Assembly: GCA_937900135.1 (NCBI GenBank)
Contig: CALCDJ010000087.1
Location: forward strand, 1 to 64,000
Length of the DNA: 64,000 bases
Reading direction: 5' to 3'
DNA from: an uncultured Blautia sp.
Lineage (GTDB): Bacteria > Bacillota > Clostridia > Lachnospirales > Lachnospiraceae
Part shown: in pieces, positions 53,040 to 61,700 of the stretch
How positions within the stretch are numbered: position 1 is the stretch's first letter
Layout: every line of letters begins with the position of its first letter
Notes under the pieces: model-generated
Database searches by the model: none
Seen by the model: the letters and a program-made list of their open reading frames with translations, nothing else
What the model was told of the DNA's origin: nothing
Translations under genes and position numbers: made by a program

Positions 53040-54226
53040 GCAGAAATATATTTCGACAACTGCGGCTTCTTCTGATGGAAAAGCTGGACTTGTCCAGAGA
53101 ACTCACAGATGAAGAAATACTGGAGGTCATCGACGATCTGATTTTAAACCAGATACAGGATACCTGTGTGGCATTGAAGGAAAAGGTACAGCTTCGTCAG
53201 GAACTATTCTATTCTGTGCGAAAACTGGATGTTCTTCAGGAACTGATTGAAGATGAATCGGTGACAGAGATTATGGTAAATGGACCGGACTCTATCTTTA
53301 TTGAGCGGGGTGGCCGTCTCACACAATGGAATAAGACTTTTACCTCCAGAGAAAAACTGGAGGATGTGATTCAGCAGATTGTAGGAAAATGTAATCGTGT
53401 GGTGAATGAATCCATGCCCATTGTAGATGCCAGACTGGATAATGGCGCACGTGTCAATGCAGTTGTCCGTCCAGTAGCTTTAAACGGACCCATTCTTACA
53501 ATTCGCCGTTTCCCGGATGAACCGATTACCATGGATAAGCTGATCCGTCTTGGAAGTATTTCAAAGGAATGCGCAGAATTTCTGGCGAAGCTGGTAACTG
53601 CCCGATATTCCATGGTGATCGGCGGTGGTACAGGAAGCGGAAAAACAACTTTTCTCGGGGCTCTCTCCCAGTACATTCCCAAAGATGAACGTTTGATTAC
53701 CATTGAAGATAATGCAGAATTGAAAATACAGGGAATTTCCAATCTGGTACGGCTGGAGGCCAAAATGGCAAATATGGAAGGCGCCATGTCCGTTAGTATC
53801 CGTGATTTGATTAAGACTGCATTGCGAATGCGGCCAGATCGAATTGTAGTGGGAGAAGTCCGGGGAGGAGAAGCGGTGGATATGCTTCAGGCATTGAATA
53901 CCGGACATGAAGGCAGTTTAAGTACCGCTCATGCCAATTCCAGCAAGGATATGTTGAGCCGTCTGGAGATGATGACATTGATGGGAGTGGATCTGCCGCT
54001 GGAGGCCATTCGCAGGCAGATTGCTTCCGGTGTGGACATTCTGATCCATCTGGGAAGGATGCGGGATAAATCCAGGAAGGTACTGGAGATAACAGAGGTA
54101 TGTGGTTTTGAAAACCATGAAATTATGACACAGCCGCTTTACCAGTGGAAGGAAGGAGAAGGTCTGGTGCAGGTTTCTCCTTTAATCCATAGGGAAAAGC
54201 TGGTGCGGGCGGGGGTTACAGTATGA
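53036..54226 (+). CDS. cpaF: Tad pilus assembly ATPase CpaF/TadA
   Basis: A 396-residue secretion ATPase that powers Flp pilus assembly from the cytoplasm. Walker A GGGTGSGKTT is at 196-205 (Lys203). The aspartate and histidine boxes follow (TIEDNAEL, then RMRPDRIVVGEVRGGEA), with GHEGSLSTAHANS near 302-314. It is full length with an N-terminal helical domain. Its ATG overlaps the end of tadZ, and its stop overlaps tadB. It is the best marker for a working Tad system in this locus. Confidence 0.96.
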   Translation: MSRNIFRQLRLLLMEKLDLSRELTDEEILEVIDDLILNQIQDTCVALKEKVQLRQELFYSVRKLDVLQELIEDESVTEIMVNGPDSIFIERGGRLTQWNKTFTSREKLEDVIQQIVGKCNRVVNESMPIVDARLDNGARVNAVVRPVALNGPILTIRRFPDEPITMDKLIRLGSISKECAEFLAKLVTARYSMVIGGGTGSGKTTFLGALSQYIPKDERLITIEDNAELKIQGISNLVRLEAKMANMEGAMSVSIRDLIKTALRMRPDRIVVGEVRGGEAVDMLQALNTGHEGSLSTAHANSSKDMLSRLEMMTLMGVDLPLEAIRRQIASGVDILIHLGRMRDKSRKVLEITEVCGFENHEIMTQPLYQWKEGEGLVQVSPLIHREKLVRAGVTV

Positions 54227-54966
54227 AACAGAATTATCAGGAATACCATTTTACAAAAAAAGAGATTGGAAAATATACCATTCAGAGTCTGCTTCTGTGC
54301 GGGACAGTGGATTATCTTTTTTATCAGAATCCCTGGGGGATGCTGGCAGTAGTTCCTGTGGCAGTTTTGTTTCTTCGCTGGAAGAAGAAACAGCTGATCC
54401 GGGAACGGAAACGTGTATTGAATTACCAGTTTAAGGATGCGCTGAACGCGTTCAGTGTGGCAGTTCAGGCAGGCTATTCCATGGAAAATGCGGTGAAGGC
54501 CTGTGCAAGGGATCTGGAACGGCTTTACCCTAAGGAAGCTGATATTGTACAGGAATTTCGTTACATGGAAAGCCAACAAAGTGTCAGCGTTCCAGTGGAA
54601 GAACTGTTTCTGGATCTGGGGGAACGGTGCCAGATCGAGGACATAGAAAATTTTGCTGCTGTTTTTTATACCGCCAAGCGAACCGGAGGAGATATGAATC
54701 AGGTAATTCAAAAGGTATCTCGGATGTTGGGCGATAAGATAGAAGTAAAAAAAGAGATTGAAGCGACTCTGGCAGCTAAAAAATCAGAGCAGATGATCAT
54801 GAGTCTGATGCCTGCAGGGATTATTTTGTATTTGCAGCTGACCTCACCGGGATTTCTAAGTGTGTTGTATGGAAATCCCTTTGGGATTTGCGCTATGACT
54901 ATCTGCCTTGGGATTTATGCAGGAGCATATTGGATGGGAAGAAAAATTGTGGATATTGAGGTGTGA
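54223..54966 (+). CDS. tadB: Tad pilus platform protein TadB
   Basis: A 247-residue inner-membrane protein of the T2SSF type, forming the pilus platform together with TadC. It has N-terminal hydrophobic helices (about 30-65), a cytoplasmic T2SSF domain (about 80-200, with FKDALNAFSVAVQAGYSMENAV near 80-101), and two C-terminal helices. The gene starts in a four-base overlap with cpaF and ends overlapping the GTG of tadC. Confidence 0.92.
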   Translation: MKQNYQEYHFTKKEIGKYTIQSLLLCGTVDYLFYQNPWGMLAVVPVAVLFLRWKKKQLIRERKRVLNYQFKDALNAFSVAVQAGYSMENAVKACARDLERLYPKEADIVQEFRYMESQQSVSVPVEELFLDLGERCQIEDIENFAAVFYTAKRTGGDMNQVIQKVSRMLGDKIEVKKEIEATLAAKKSEQMIMSLMPAGIILYLQLTSPGFLSVLYGNPFGICAMTICLGIYAGAYWMGRKIVDIEV

Positions 54967-56039
54967 AATGGAAGAAAAAACAGGACAGGTATGGAAGATT
55001 AGGAGAGCTTATGTGGATACATGTGGTGATTTTTATTTTGATCTTTGGCAGCTGTGGGGCCTGGAAGACCGGGTGGCTTCCAATGGAAGGGCTTGGGGAC
55101 GAAAAAGGACGCCGGATGTTTCTTATGGTCGCTTTGGCCGGGAACCTGCTTGGGATGGCCATTACGCTGCAGGGAAGTCAGGGGGCAGATTCCCATCAGG
55201 AGTATCGTTTGCCGAAGGAAGAAACAGGAGCCTACGAAAAGGAGTTTCTGGTTTCTGTGGATGGAAAAGACGCGGCTTCCATTTATGTGCAGATTCCGGA
55301 AAAAGAAACAGAAGAAGAGACGCAGGAGGAGCCGGTAAAGGAGCCGTCAAAGAAAGAAAAACAGGAAAAGGAATTAAAGGATGCCATTGCCCTGTATAAC
55401 CAGGAACGGAACGATCCGGATTATTATTATCTTCCGGATTCTCTGGATGGCAGAACCCTGGAATGGAAACAGCCGAAAGATCGTTCAGGCGCTCTTCTGG
55501 CAAGCCTGAGTCTGTTTGCCGGACTGGTGCTTTTGGTAAAGAAGGCAAGAGAAGAGCAGGAGGCGCTGGTACGGCGGTCGGAACAGCTTTTTATGGATTA
55601 TCCTGGTCTGGTAATGAAATTTACTCTTTTGGTGCAGGCAGGTATGACTGTGCGAAAAGCCTTTCAGAAAATAGGGACAGATTATCGAAGGAGGAATGGG
55701 GGGAAGGAGCGTTTTGCCTATGAAGAGGTTCTGACGGCCTGTTATGAGATGGACAGCGGGATATCCGAGATGGAGGCTTATCGGAGATTCGGAGAACGCT
55801 GTGGACAGATTCAATATAAGACGCTCGCCACCCTTCTCATCCAGAATCTTCAGAAGGGAAGCAGACGAATGGTAGATCTGCTGGAAAAGGAAGCCCTTGA
55901 AGCATGGGATGAAAGAAAACGTAAAGCCAGGGTGCTTGGAGAAGCGGCAGCGACAAAACTTCTTTTTCCAATGGTTTTGATGCTTCTTGTGGTAATGGCT
56001 ATTATTATGGTTCCGGCATTTTTATCTTTTTACAGTTAG
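54963..56039 (+). CDS. tadC: Tad pilus platform protein TadC with charged insert
   Basis: A 358-residue T2SSF-type protein, TadC by position and pattern. The C-terminal two-thirds hold the T2SSF domain (about 190-330, with LVMKFTLLVQAGMTVRKAF) and a final helix. Between the first helices and the domain lies a very charged Glu/Lys-rich segment (about 98-135), larger than usual for TadC. The start is GTG at 54963, overlapping the tadB stop. The pilin gene follows after 55 bases. Confidence 0.87.
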   Translation: MKWKKKQDRYGRLGELMWIHVVIFILIFGSCGAWKTGWLPMEGLGDEKGRRMFLMVALAGNLLGMAITLQGSQGADSHQEYRLPKEETGAYEKEFLVSVDGKDAASIYVQIPEKETEEETQEEPVKEPSKKEKQEKELKDAIALYNQERNDPDYYYLPDSLDGRTLEWKQPKDRSGALLASLSLFAGLVLLVKKAREEQEALVRRSEQLFMDYPGLVMKFTLLVQAGMTVRKAFQKIGTDYRRRNGGKERFAYEEVLTACYEMDSGISEMEAYRRFGERCGQIQYKTLATLLIQNLQKGSRRMVDLLEKEALEAWDERKRKARVLGEAAATKLLFPMVLMLLVVMAIIMVPAFLSFYS

Positions 56040-56094
56040 ACAGAGTGCCCCAAAGGGTTACATAGATAAAGCATGGCAGAAAGGAGGTGAGCAT

Positions 56095-56274
56095 ATGGGG
56101 GAATTGTGCAGGCTGGCAAAAGATTTTGCCATGGAAGAGGATGCTGTAGGAGTTGTGGAAATCATTTTAATTCTGGTAGTTCTGATTGGTCTTGTGATCA
56201 TCTTTAAAGAGCAGATTACCAATTTGGTTCAGAGTATCTTGTCTAAAATCGCGAAACAAAGCAATTCCATTTAA
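56095..56274 (+). CDS. Flp-type major pilin
   Basis: A 59-residue small pilin. After a 20-residue polar N-terminus with E-E-D-A-V-G-V-V-E, a long hydrophobic helix (about 22-43, VVEIILILVVLIGLVIIF) follows and then an amphipathic tail. This is the Flp1-like type IVb pilin plan, with a Glu five or six residues into the hydrophobic stretch. Cleavage is expected before or within the A-V-G-V-V-E region by an A24 peptidase. It has the strongest ribosome site of the locus (AAAGGAGGTGA), as expected for the abundant fibre subunit. Confidence 0.85.
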   Translation: MGELCRLAKDFAMEEDAVGVVEIILILVVLIGLVIIFKEQITNLVQSILSKIAKQSNSI

Positions 56275-56321
56275 GTAAGAGAAGAAATCCCGGATATGTA
56301 AAAAGGGAGGAGGTGTACCCT

Positions 56322-57809
56322 ATGGTAAAAAAAGGAAGTGTGACTGTTTTTCTGGCATTGATGTTGAGTCTTTTGCTGTCTCTGGTATGTGCCAGTATAG
56401 AATCTGTGCGCATGGCAGCAGCAAGGACACAGATTCTGGGAAGTCTGGATATTGGCCTTTATTCTCTGTTTGGGCAGTATGACAGAGAACTTTTAAAGGA
56501 GTATGATCTGTTTTTTCTGGACGGTTCCTGCGGAGGGGGCACTCTGAAAATGTCCCGGATCTATGACAACATGGAAGAATATATGAAACCGGTGCTGAAA
56601 CAGAACAGTCAGAAGCTGTCCATTTCTCAGGGTGGATTTACCGGTTATCGTCTGGCTACGGATGAAGAAGGCGAGGTCTTTTATCATCAGGTAGTGACTT
56701 ACATGAAGAAAACTCTGGGGAGCCAGGGGGTGCAGCTTCTCCTGAACAAAATGCGGGACAGAGAAGAGCAGACAAGGGAAGCAGAACAGAGGGGACAGCA
56801 GGCAGAGCAGGGGAATTCCATAGAATCCTATGAGAACGAAATGCAGTCTGCAGCACAGAAGAGTCAGGATGCAAAGGAAGAGGCAGAAAAAAATGCTTCC
56901 GGGGAAGGGGAGCATCTGGAATCTCAGCCTCCCGGGGAACATACAGAAGGGACAACGGAAAAGGTGGCAAATCCCATATCAGTAATCAAAAGAATTCGGA
57001 AAATGGGCATTCTGGAACTGGTACTTTCCCCAGGAAAAGGCGCTTCCGAAAAAACTGTGGAAAGAGGGGAGCTGGCGTCTCAGAGAACTCTTCAGAGGGG
57101 AATGCCGTTGTTTGGCAGACTGGAAAAGGATAATTCCTATGCTTCCGGAATCTTATATCAGCAATATCTTATGGATAAGCTGGGAAATTATCAAAAGCCT
57201 TCTCTGGCAGGCTTATCGTATCAGGTGGAATATATTCTGGGAGGGAAGAACAGCGATCTGGAAAATTTAAAATCAGTTGCCAGGAAACTTTTGTTGATTC
57301 GGGAAGGGGTAAATTTCGCTCATCTTCTTTCAGATCCTGTGAAACGGGCAGAGGCAGAAGCGTTGGCTCTGGCCATTGCTTCCGGGTTTCTTATTCCTCC
57401 TGCCGCCGCTATTATTGAAGGCGCGCTTCTGTTGTGCTGGGCTTTTGGAGAGAGCATTCTGGATGTGCGGGAACTGTTTGACGGTGGAAAGGTAGCGCTT
57501 GTGAAGTCTCAGGGAGACTGGCAGCTGTCTCTGGAAAATCTGCCAAGACTCCTGGAAGGACTGGATACAGTCCGAAGAGGAAATGAGAAAGGACTTTCCT
57601 ACGAGGATTACCTTCAGGTACTTCTTCTTACAAAAGGAAAGGAGGAAAAACTGAAAAGGGGAATGGATATGGTGGAATTGTGTATACGGGCAAAAGGAAG
57701 ACCGGACTTTCTTCTGGATTCCTGCATTGTTGCGATAGAAGCTTCTGTAGATGTAAAAGCAAACAAAAGAAAGACCTTTACTGTCACAAAACAGTATTGT
57801 TACGGATAA
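56322..57809 (+). CDS. DUF5702-like Tad-associated membrane protein
   Basis: A 495-residue protein with an N-terminal TadE/TadG-like start: KKGSVTVFLALMLSLLLSLVCASIESVR (basic, then one hydrophobic helix with a Glu). It probably is inserted in the membrane with a large outer domain. A Gln/Glu-rich coiled-coil region lies near 145-210 and a hydrophobic patch near 350-385. The family is DUF5702 by position and pattern. It may be a minor pilin or tip protein of the Flp fibre. AGGAGG supports the ATG at 56322. Confidence 0.78.
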   Translation: MVKKGSVTVFLALMLSLLLSLVCASIESVRMAAARTQILGSLDIGLYSLFGQYDRELLKEYDLFFLDGSCGGGTLKMSRIYDNMEEYMKPVLKQNSQKLSISQGGFTGYRLATDEEGEVFYHQVVTYMKKTLGSQGVQLLLNKMRDREEQTREAEQRGQQAEQGNSIESYENEMQSAAQKSQDAKEEAEKNASGEGEHLESQPPGEHTEGTTEKVANPISVIKRIRKMGILELVLSPGKGASEKTVERGELASQRTLQRGMPLFGRLEKDNSYASGILYQQYLMDKLGNYQKPSLAGLSYQVEYILGGKNSDLENLKSVARKLLLIREGVNFAHLLSDPVKRAEAEALALAIASGFLIPPAAAIIEGALLLCWAFGESILDVRELFDGGKVALVKSQGDWQLSLENLPRLLEGLDTVRRGNEKGLSYEDYLQVLLLTKGKEEKLKRGMDMVELCIRAKGRPDFLLDSCIVAIEASVDVKANKRKTFTVTKQYCYG

Positions 57810-57839
57810 CAGGAAAATTGGAAAAGGAGGTGCAAAGAG

Positions 57840-58709
57840 ATGCCTTTCCAGAAAGCAAAGGAAATTTTCTCAGACGAATTGGTTCAGGAATTGTGGATAG
57901 ATAGAATTGGGAATAGAAAGATATGTAAAATGCTTTTTGAGAATTTAAAAATAAAAAAAGAAAGGAAACGCTCTCTGGATTCTGTTTTTGTTCTGGAAAC
58001 CCCGATGAACAGAGCAAAAAAGCGGTTTTCTGGAAAGGTGTCTTTTTGCACCTTCTTCTCAGCATGGAAAAAAGCCAGTTTGTCGGTGGAGACTGCTATG
58101 GTACTTCCGATTTTCTTTCTTGGCATGGTAGCTATGATTTCTTTTATGGATATATATAAGCTTCAGACAGAACATTTGATGAAATTATGCGAAAAGACTA
58201 AGGAAGCCGGGATGTATGCATATGTGCTGGATGGAGCCGGAACGGAGGAAATCATTCTGCCGGATCTGTATACCTATCATCCGGTAGGGGGTGTAATCCC
58301 TCTGGGAGATGTGGTGATGCACAATACGGTAAAGGTGCATGCGTGGACAGGAAAAACCTATGAGGGACAGGCAGAAGGGCAGGAGACTTCCGAAGAAGCG
58401 GAAGAGATGGTCTATGTAACGGAACATGGAAGCGTATATCATAAAAGCATGGGATGCAGTTATCTGGATTTATCTGTCACATCGGCCTTGGGGGCATCGG
58501 TAGCTTCTATGCGGAATGATTACGGGGAACGATATCAGCCCTGTGAAGCCTGCAGCAGAAACCAAAGCCCCGGGGGTGTGGTTTATATTACCGGAAAGGG
58601 AAATCGTTATCATAATCTGGAAACCTGCAGCGGGCTGAAGCGGACAGTACGAATGGTGAAGCATTCTCAGGTGGAAGGACATATGGCGGCCTGCAGCCGC
58701 TGTGGATAG
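57840..58709 (+). CDS. TadE-like pseudopilin with twin His/Cys metal-site module
   Basis: A 289-residue protein. Residues 1-77 are a basic leader of no known type. A TadE-like segment (about 77-105, SLSVETAMVLPIFFLGM) follows, with the Glu of a processed pseudopilin. The C-terminal 100 residues hold two copies of V-Y-x-T-x-x-G-x-x-Y-H-x4-C...C-x2-C (H201, C206, C235, C238; then H258, C263, C285, C288), which look like two zinc sites. Such modules occur in some competence and nuclease proteins. The start follows GGAGGTG. Confidence 0.72.
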   Translation: MPFQKAKEIFSDELVQELWIDRIGNRKICKMLFENLKIKKERKRSLDSVFVLETPMNRAKKRFSGKVSFCTFFSAWKKASLSVETAMVLPIFFLGMVAMISFMDIYKLQTEHLMKLCEKTKEAGMYAYVLDGAGTEEIILPDLYTYHPVGGVIPLGDVVMHNTVKVHAWTGKTYEGQAEGQETSEEAEEMVYVTEHGSVYHKSMGCSYLDLSVTSALGASVASMRNDYGERYQPCEACSRNQSPGGVVYITGKGNRYHNLETCSGLKRTVRMVKHSQVEGHMAACSRCG

Positions 58710-58718
58710 GAGAAACAG

Positions 58719-59120
58719 ATGGAGGAAATGGCAATTGTAATATTTTTGGGAATCAATAGCTGGCTGGATATCAGGAAAAAACAGATATCCTTGTGGATGA
58801 CGGGAATATTTGCAGCAGCAGGGATCTGGTATGAGGTAAAAGGGGGACATATGAACTGGGCATCTTTAGGAGTAGGCGCTGCATTTCTTTTGGGCAGTCT
58901 GGCGGTCAAGGGTGCAGTAGGGATGGGAGACGGATGGGTTCTGGTATCTCTGGGAATCGTTCTGGAGTTTTGGGAATTTATGGTAATGCTTTCCATTGCG
59001 TCTGTGCTTGCGGCTCTTTGGGGGATGATGCTCATGGTGGTATTTCAAAAAAAGAAGGATACGGAAATGCCGTTTCTTCCATTTCTGTTATTGGGATATA
59101 TGGGAGGATTGTGCTTATGA
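58719..59120 (+). CDS. A24 family prepilin peptidase (second copy)
   Basis: A 133-residue minimal A24 membrane aspartic peptidase. The two catalytic Asp are in NSWLDIRKKQIS (Asp near residue 17) and GMGDGWVL (Asp near 71). Only four to five helices are present, the short form. With the larger copy at 51442, the locus has two processing enzymes, perhaps one for the pilin and one for pseudopilins. It begins behind TAGGAG and its stop overlaps the next ATG. Confidence 0.82.
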   Translation: MEEMAIVIFLGINSWLDIRKKQISLWMTGIFAAAGIWYEVKGGHMNWASLGVGAAFLLGSLAVKGAVGMGDGWVLVSLGIVLEFWEFMVMLSIASVLAALWGMMLMVVFQKKKDTEMPFLPFLLLGYMGGLCL

Positions 59121-59551
59121 GAATAAAGAACAACTGGAAAAAGGGAAGTCTGACAGTGGAATTATCCTGTATTATGTCTTTGATTCTTCTTGTGCTGATC
59201 GGGCTTTTATATCTCACTTTTTTTGTACATAATCGTGCCTGGCTGACAGCGGCAGCTTATGAAGCTGCTATTGCCGGGAGTATGGAAGGCGTTAAAGAGA
59301 AGGGGCAGGTTTATGAGACTGCCAGACAAAGAAGTGAGGAACTTGGGAATATAGGCTTTTTTGGGGCAGAAAATCTTTCTGTACAGACCAATGCAGGAAA
59401 AACCGTACAGGTTGCTTATGATCTGGATACCATTGCTTCTTTTGGGGAGCTTAGCTGGCATCTCCGGGCGGAAGGAAGTGCAAAAATCATTCGTCCGGTG
59501 GATTGGATCTGGAAGATGAAGGCTGCTTCAGAAATCGTGGCAGGGGAGTGA
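59117..59551 (+). CDS. TadE-like pseudopilin
   Basis: A 144-residue pseudopilin. The N-terminus KKGSLTVELSCIMSLILLVLIGLLYLTFFV (about 8-37) is the TadE pattern: basic residues, a Glu, then one hydrophobic helix. The outer part is beta-rich and short. It overlaps the stop of the second peptidase gene by four bases and has GGGAGGA at good distance. It likely primes or decorates the Flp fibre. The FHA-domain protein follows. Confidence 0.82.
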   Translation: MRIKNNWKKGSLTVELSCIMSLILLVLIGLLYLTFFVHNRAWLTAAAYEAAIAGSMEGVKEKGQVYETARQRSEELGNIGFFGAENLSVQTNAGKTVQVAYDLDTIASFGELSWHLRAEGSAKIIRPVDWIWKMKAASEIVAGE

Positions 59552-59556
59552 ATAAG

Positions 59557-60972
59557 ATGCGTACAGAATATAAAAGAGATGTAAATCACAATTATCTGAT
59601 TCTTCACAGTGAGATGGAGGTGGATACTTCCGCATACCAGGTGAGAATGCTTGTGAGCAATGGAATCCCTTCTCTTTTGAAATGCAGGCTGCAGGGAGTG
59701 GACGGAGAAACGCTTTTTTCTTATGAAATCACGTCGAAACAGTCTGTGCAGACCCTTTTTGAAGAAAAAAAGCTGGGAATCAAGGAATTAAAAATGATTT
59801 TTGGAGGATTTGTCCAGGCGATTGAAGAGATGGGAGAATATCTTCTGAATCCCGGAAACCTTCTGATTCAGCCAGAATATATGTATCTGGATTTGGAAAA
59901 AGGAGATACTTATTTTTGTTATCTTCCAGGCTTTGACAGAGAAGTACGAGATCAGTTTCGGGAACTGACAGAATATATGCTGCCGAAGCTGGATCATACA
60001 GATGAAAAGGCGGTAATTCTTGGGTATGGTGTGTACCGAAGAGCACTGGAAGAACATTTTCATCTGGAACACATCAAAGAGGAACTGTATCGTGTGCATG
60101 GGGAACAGGAAGCGCTCCGCATGGAGGCGGTTCCAGAAAAAAACTTAAGGAAAGTGGAGGAAGATCCAGGAGAAGAGGAACCCCTGAAAGGAAATCAGGA
60201 GATGCTTTGGGAAACAGGGCTCACCTCTGTAGAGGAATGGAAAGAAAAAGAGAACAAGGAAACAGAAAAGACCAGGAAGGGAAATTCTGATAAAAAACGC
60301 TTCAAAATAACGGTTTTGGTTTGTGTTTTGGCAGTTTTGGCAATCCTTGGGATTTTTGCTGCCAATATTCTGGGATATCTTCCGTGGATTGAGATCGAAT
60401 GGCTGTTGGGAGGAGTACTGCTTCTGACAGGAAGCGCTTTGCTTGGTTATACCGTTTTTACAAAAGCAAAAAAGAGAAAAAAGAGTCAGAAAGAGAAAAA
60501 GGAAGTTCCCGTCTTTTCGGAAAGGGAAGAATTTCGGCGGTTTGTTCCGGAACAGGAAGCGCAGGAAAAGAGAACTACAGAACGGACTGAAGAAAAACCA
60601 GTAGAAAAACCAGCAGAAAAACCGACTCCCACAGATTTTGGAGAAACAGTGGTTCTTTCTGAAATGAAGGAGAGAGGCCCTGCCAGTCTGGTCAGCCGGG
60701 AGCCAGGGGAACTGGCAACAATTTATCTGAAGGAGGAAATTACAGTCGTTGGAAAACTGGAAACAGCATCGGATGCAGTAATCCCTTTGCCCACAGTAAG
60801 CCGGATTCATGCCAGGATTCGTCAAAGAGAAGGAGAATACTTTCTTACAGATTTAAATTCCAGAAATGGAACTTCTGTCAATGGAAGGATGCTGAAGGAA
60901 GAGGAAGAATATATGCTTCAGAATGAAGATGAGGTGGATTTTGCTCAGGCAAGATATGTATTTCTAAAGTAG
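59557..60972 (+). CDS. FHA domain protein of the Tad locus
   Basis: A 471-residue protein with three parts: an N-terminal alpha/beta domain of about 200 residues (DUF6382-like), a linker with two hydrophobic helices (about 250-305), and a C-terminal FHA domain (about 385-471) with VSRIHARIRQ, LNSRNGTSVNG and NEDEVDFA. FHA domains bind phosphothreonine, so the pilus may be under kinase control. No Ser/Thr kinase gene is in the window. AGGGGAG supports the ATG at 59557; a GTG three codons earlier is possible. Confidence 0.85.
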   Translation: MRTEYKRDVNHNYLILHSEMEVDTSAYQVRMLVSNGIPSLLKCRLQGVDGETLFSYEITSKQSVQTLFEEKKLGIKELKMIFGGFVQAIEEMGEYLLNPGNLLIQPEYMYLDLEKGDTYFCYLPGFDREVRDQFRELTEYMLPKLDHTDEKAVILGYGVYRRALEEHFHLEHIKEELYRVHGEQEALRMEAVPEKNLRKVEEDPGEEEPLKGNQEMLWETGLTSVEEWKEKENKETEKTRKGNSDKKRFKITVLVCVLAVLAILGIFAANILGYLPWIEIEWLLGGVLLLTGSALLGYTVFTKAKKRKKSQKEKKEVPVFSEREEFRRFVPEQEAQEKRTTERTEEKPVEKPAEKPTPTDFGETVVLSEMKERGPASLVSREPGELATIYLKEEITVVGKLETASDAVIPLPTVSRIHARIRQREGEYFLTDLNSRNGTSVNGRMLKEEEEYMLQNEDEVDFAQARYVFLK

Positions 60973-61097
60973 GTGCAGGAGAGAAAAAAGAATTTCTGGG
61001 AACTGGAAAGAAAATCTGTTACAATGATCGAAACAGACACAGTATTGACACAGTCGTGTGTTAGAATGAGACAAATGTTTGGAAAGAGAGGATCGTT

Positions 61098-61700
61098 GTG
61101 GAAGAAATAAAAAAAATGCCAGTGACGGCAGCTTTGGTTTTGATGAATCTGCTGGCGTTTCTGGTAGTAGAATTTACAGGATTCAGCGATGATGTGCTCC
61201 ATATGCTGGAGTTTGGAGCGGCTTATACACCTTATATTGTGGACAACGGAGAGATATACCGGCTGGTTACCTGTATGTTTCTCCATTTTGGAACCAGGCA
61301 TTTGATCAACAATATGTTGCTGCTTTTGGTTCTGGGAAGCCGTTTGGAGTCTCTGATGGGAAAACTGGCATATCTGGCCGTGTATTTTGTGGGAGGCGTG
61401 GCTGGAAATCTCCTTTCCATGCTTTTGGAGCTTCGCTCCGGAGAATTTGCAGTATCAGCCGGAGCTTCCGGCGCTGTATTTGCGGTAATGGGAGCCATGA
61501 TTTATGTATTGCTGCGAAACAGAGGAAGAGTGGAAGATCTTTCTGTCAGACAGATGGTATTCATGGCTGCCCTTTCCCTGTATTTTGGGTTTGCCAGCAG
61601 CGGCGTGGACAATGCAGCTCATGTGGGCGGGCTGCTGGGCGGTTTTCTCATGGCTGTTTTGTTTTATCATCCCAGAAAAATACGAAAAGAAGTCCCTTGA
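61098..61700 (+). CDS. Rhomboid family intramembrane serine protease
   Basis: A 200-residue membrane protease with six helices. The catalytic dyad is Ser124 in GASGAVF and His175 in HVGGLLGG. The HxxxN-type segment of the first catalytic helix is seen in HFGTRHLINNM (about 63-73). Rhomboids cut single-pass substrates within the membrane. The start is GTG at 61098 with AGAGG upstream. Its 3' end overlaps the convergent histidine kinase gene by 34 bases. It may act on pseudopilins or on other membrane proteins. Confidence 0.92.
   Translation: MEEIKKMPVTAALVLMNLLAFLVVEFTGFSDDVLHMLEFGAAYTPYIVDNGEIYRLVTCMFLHFGTRHLINNMLLLLVLGSRLESLMGKLAYLAVYFVGGVAGNLLSMLLELRSGEFAVSAGASGAVFAVMGAMIYVLLRNRGRVEDLSVRQMVFMAALSLYFGFASSGVDNAAHVGGLLGGFLMAVLFYHPRKIRKEVP

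Noticed and set aside
54908..55399. Open frame overlapping tadB/tadC
   Set aside because: Rich in Gly/Arg/Trp as expected from a shifted frame of the tadC gene, and lacks any domain.
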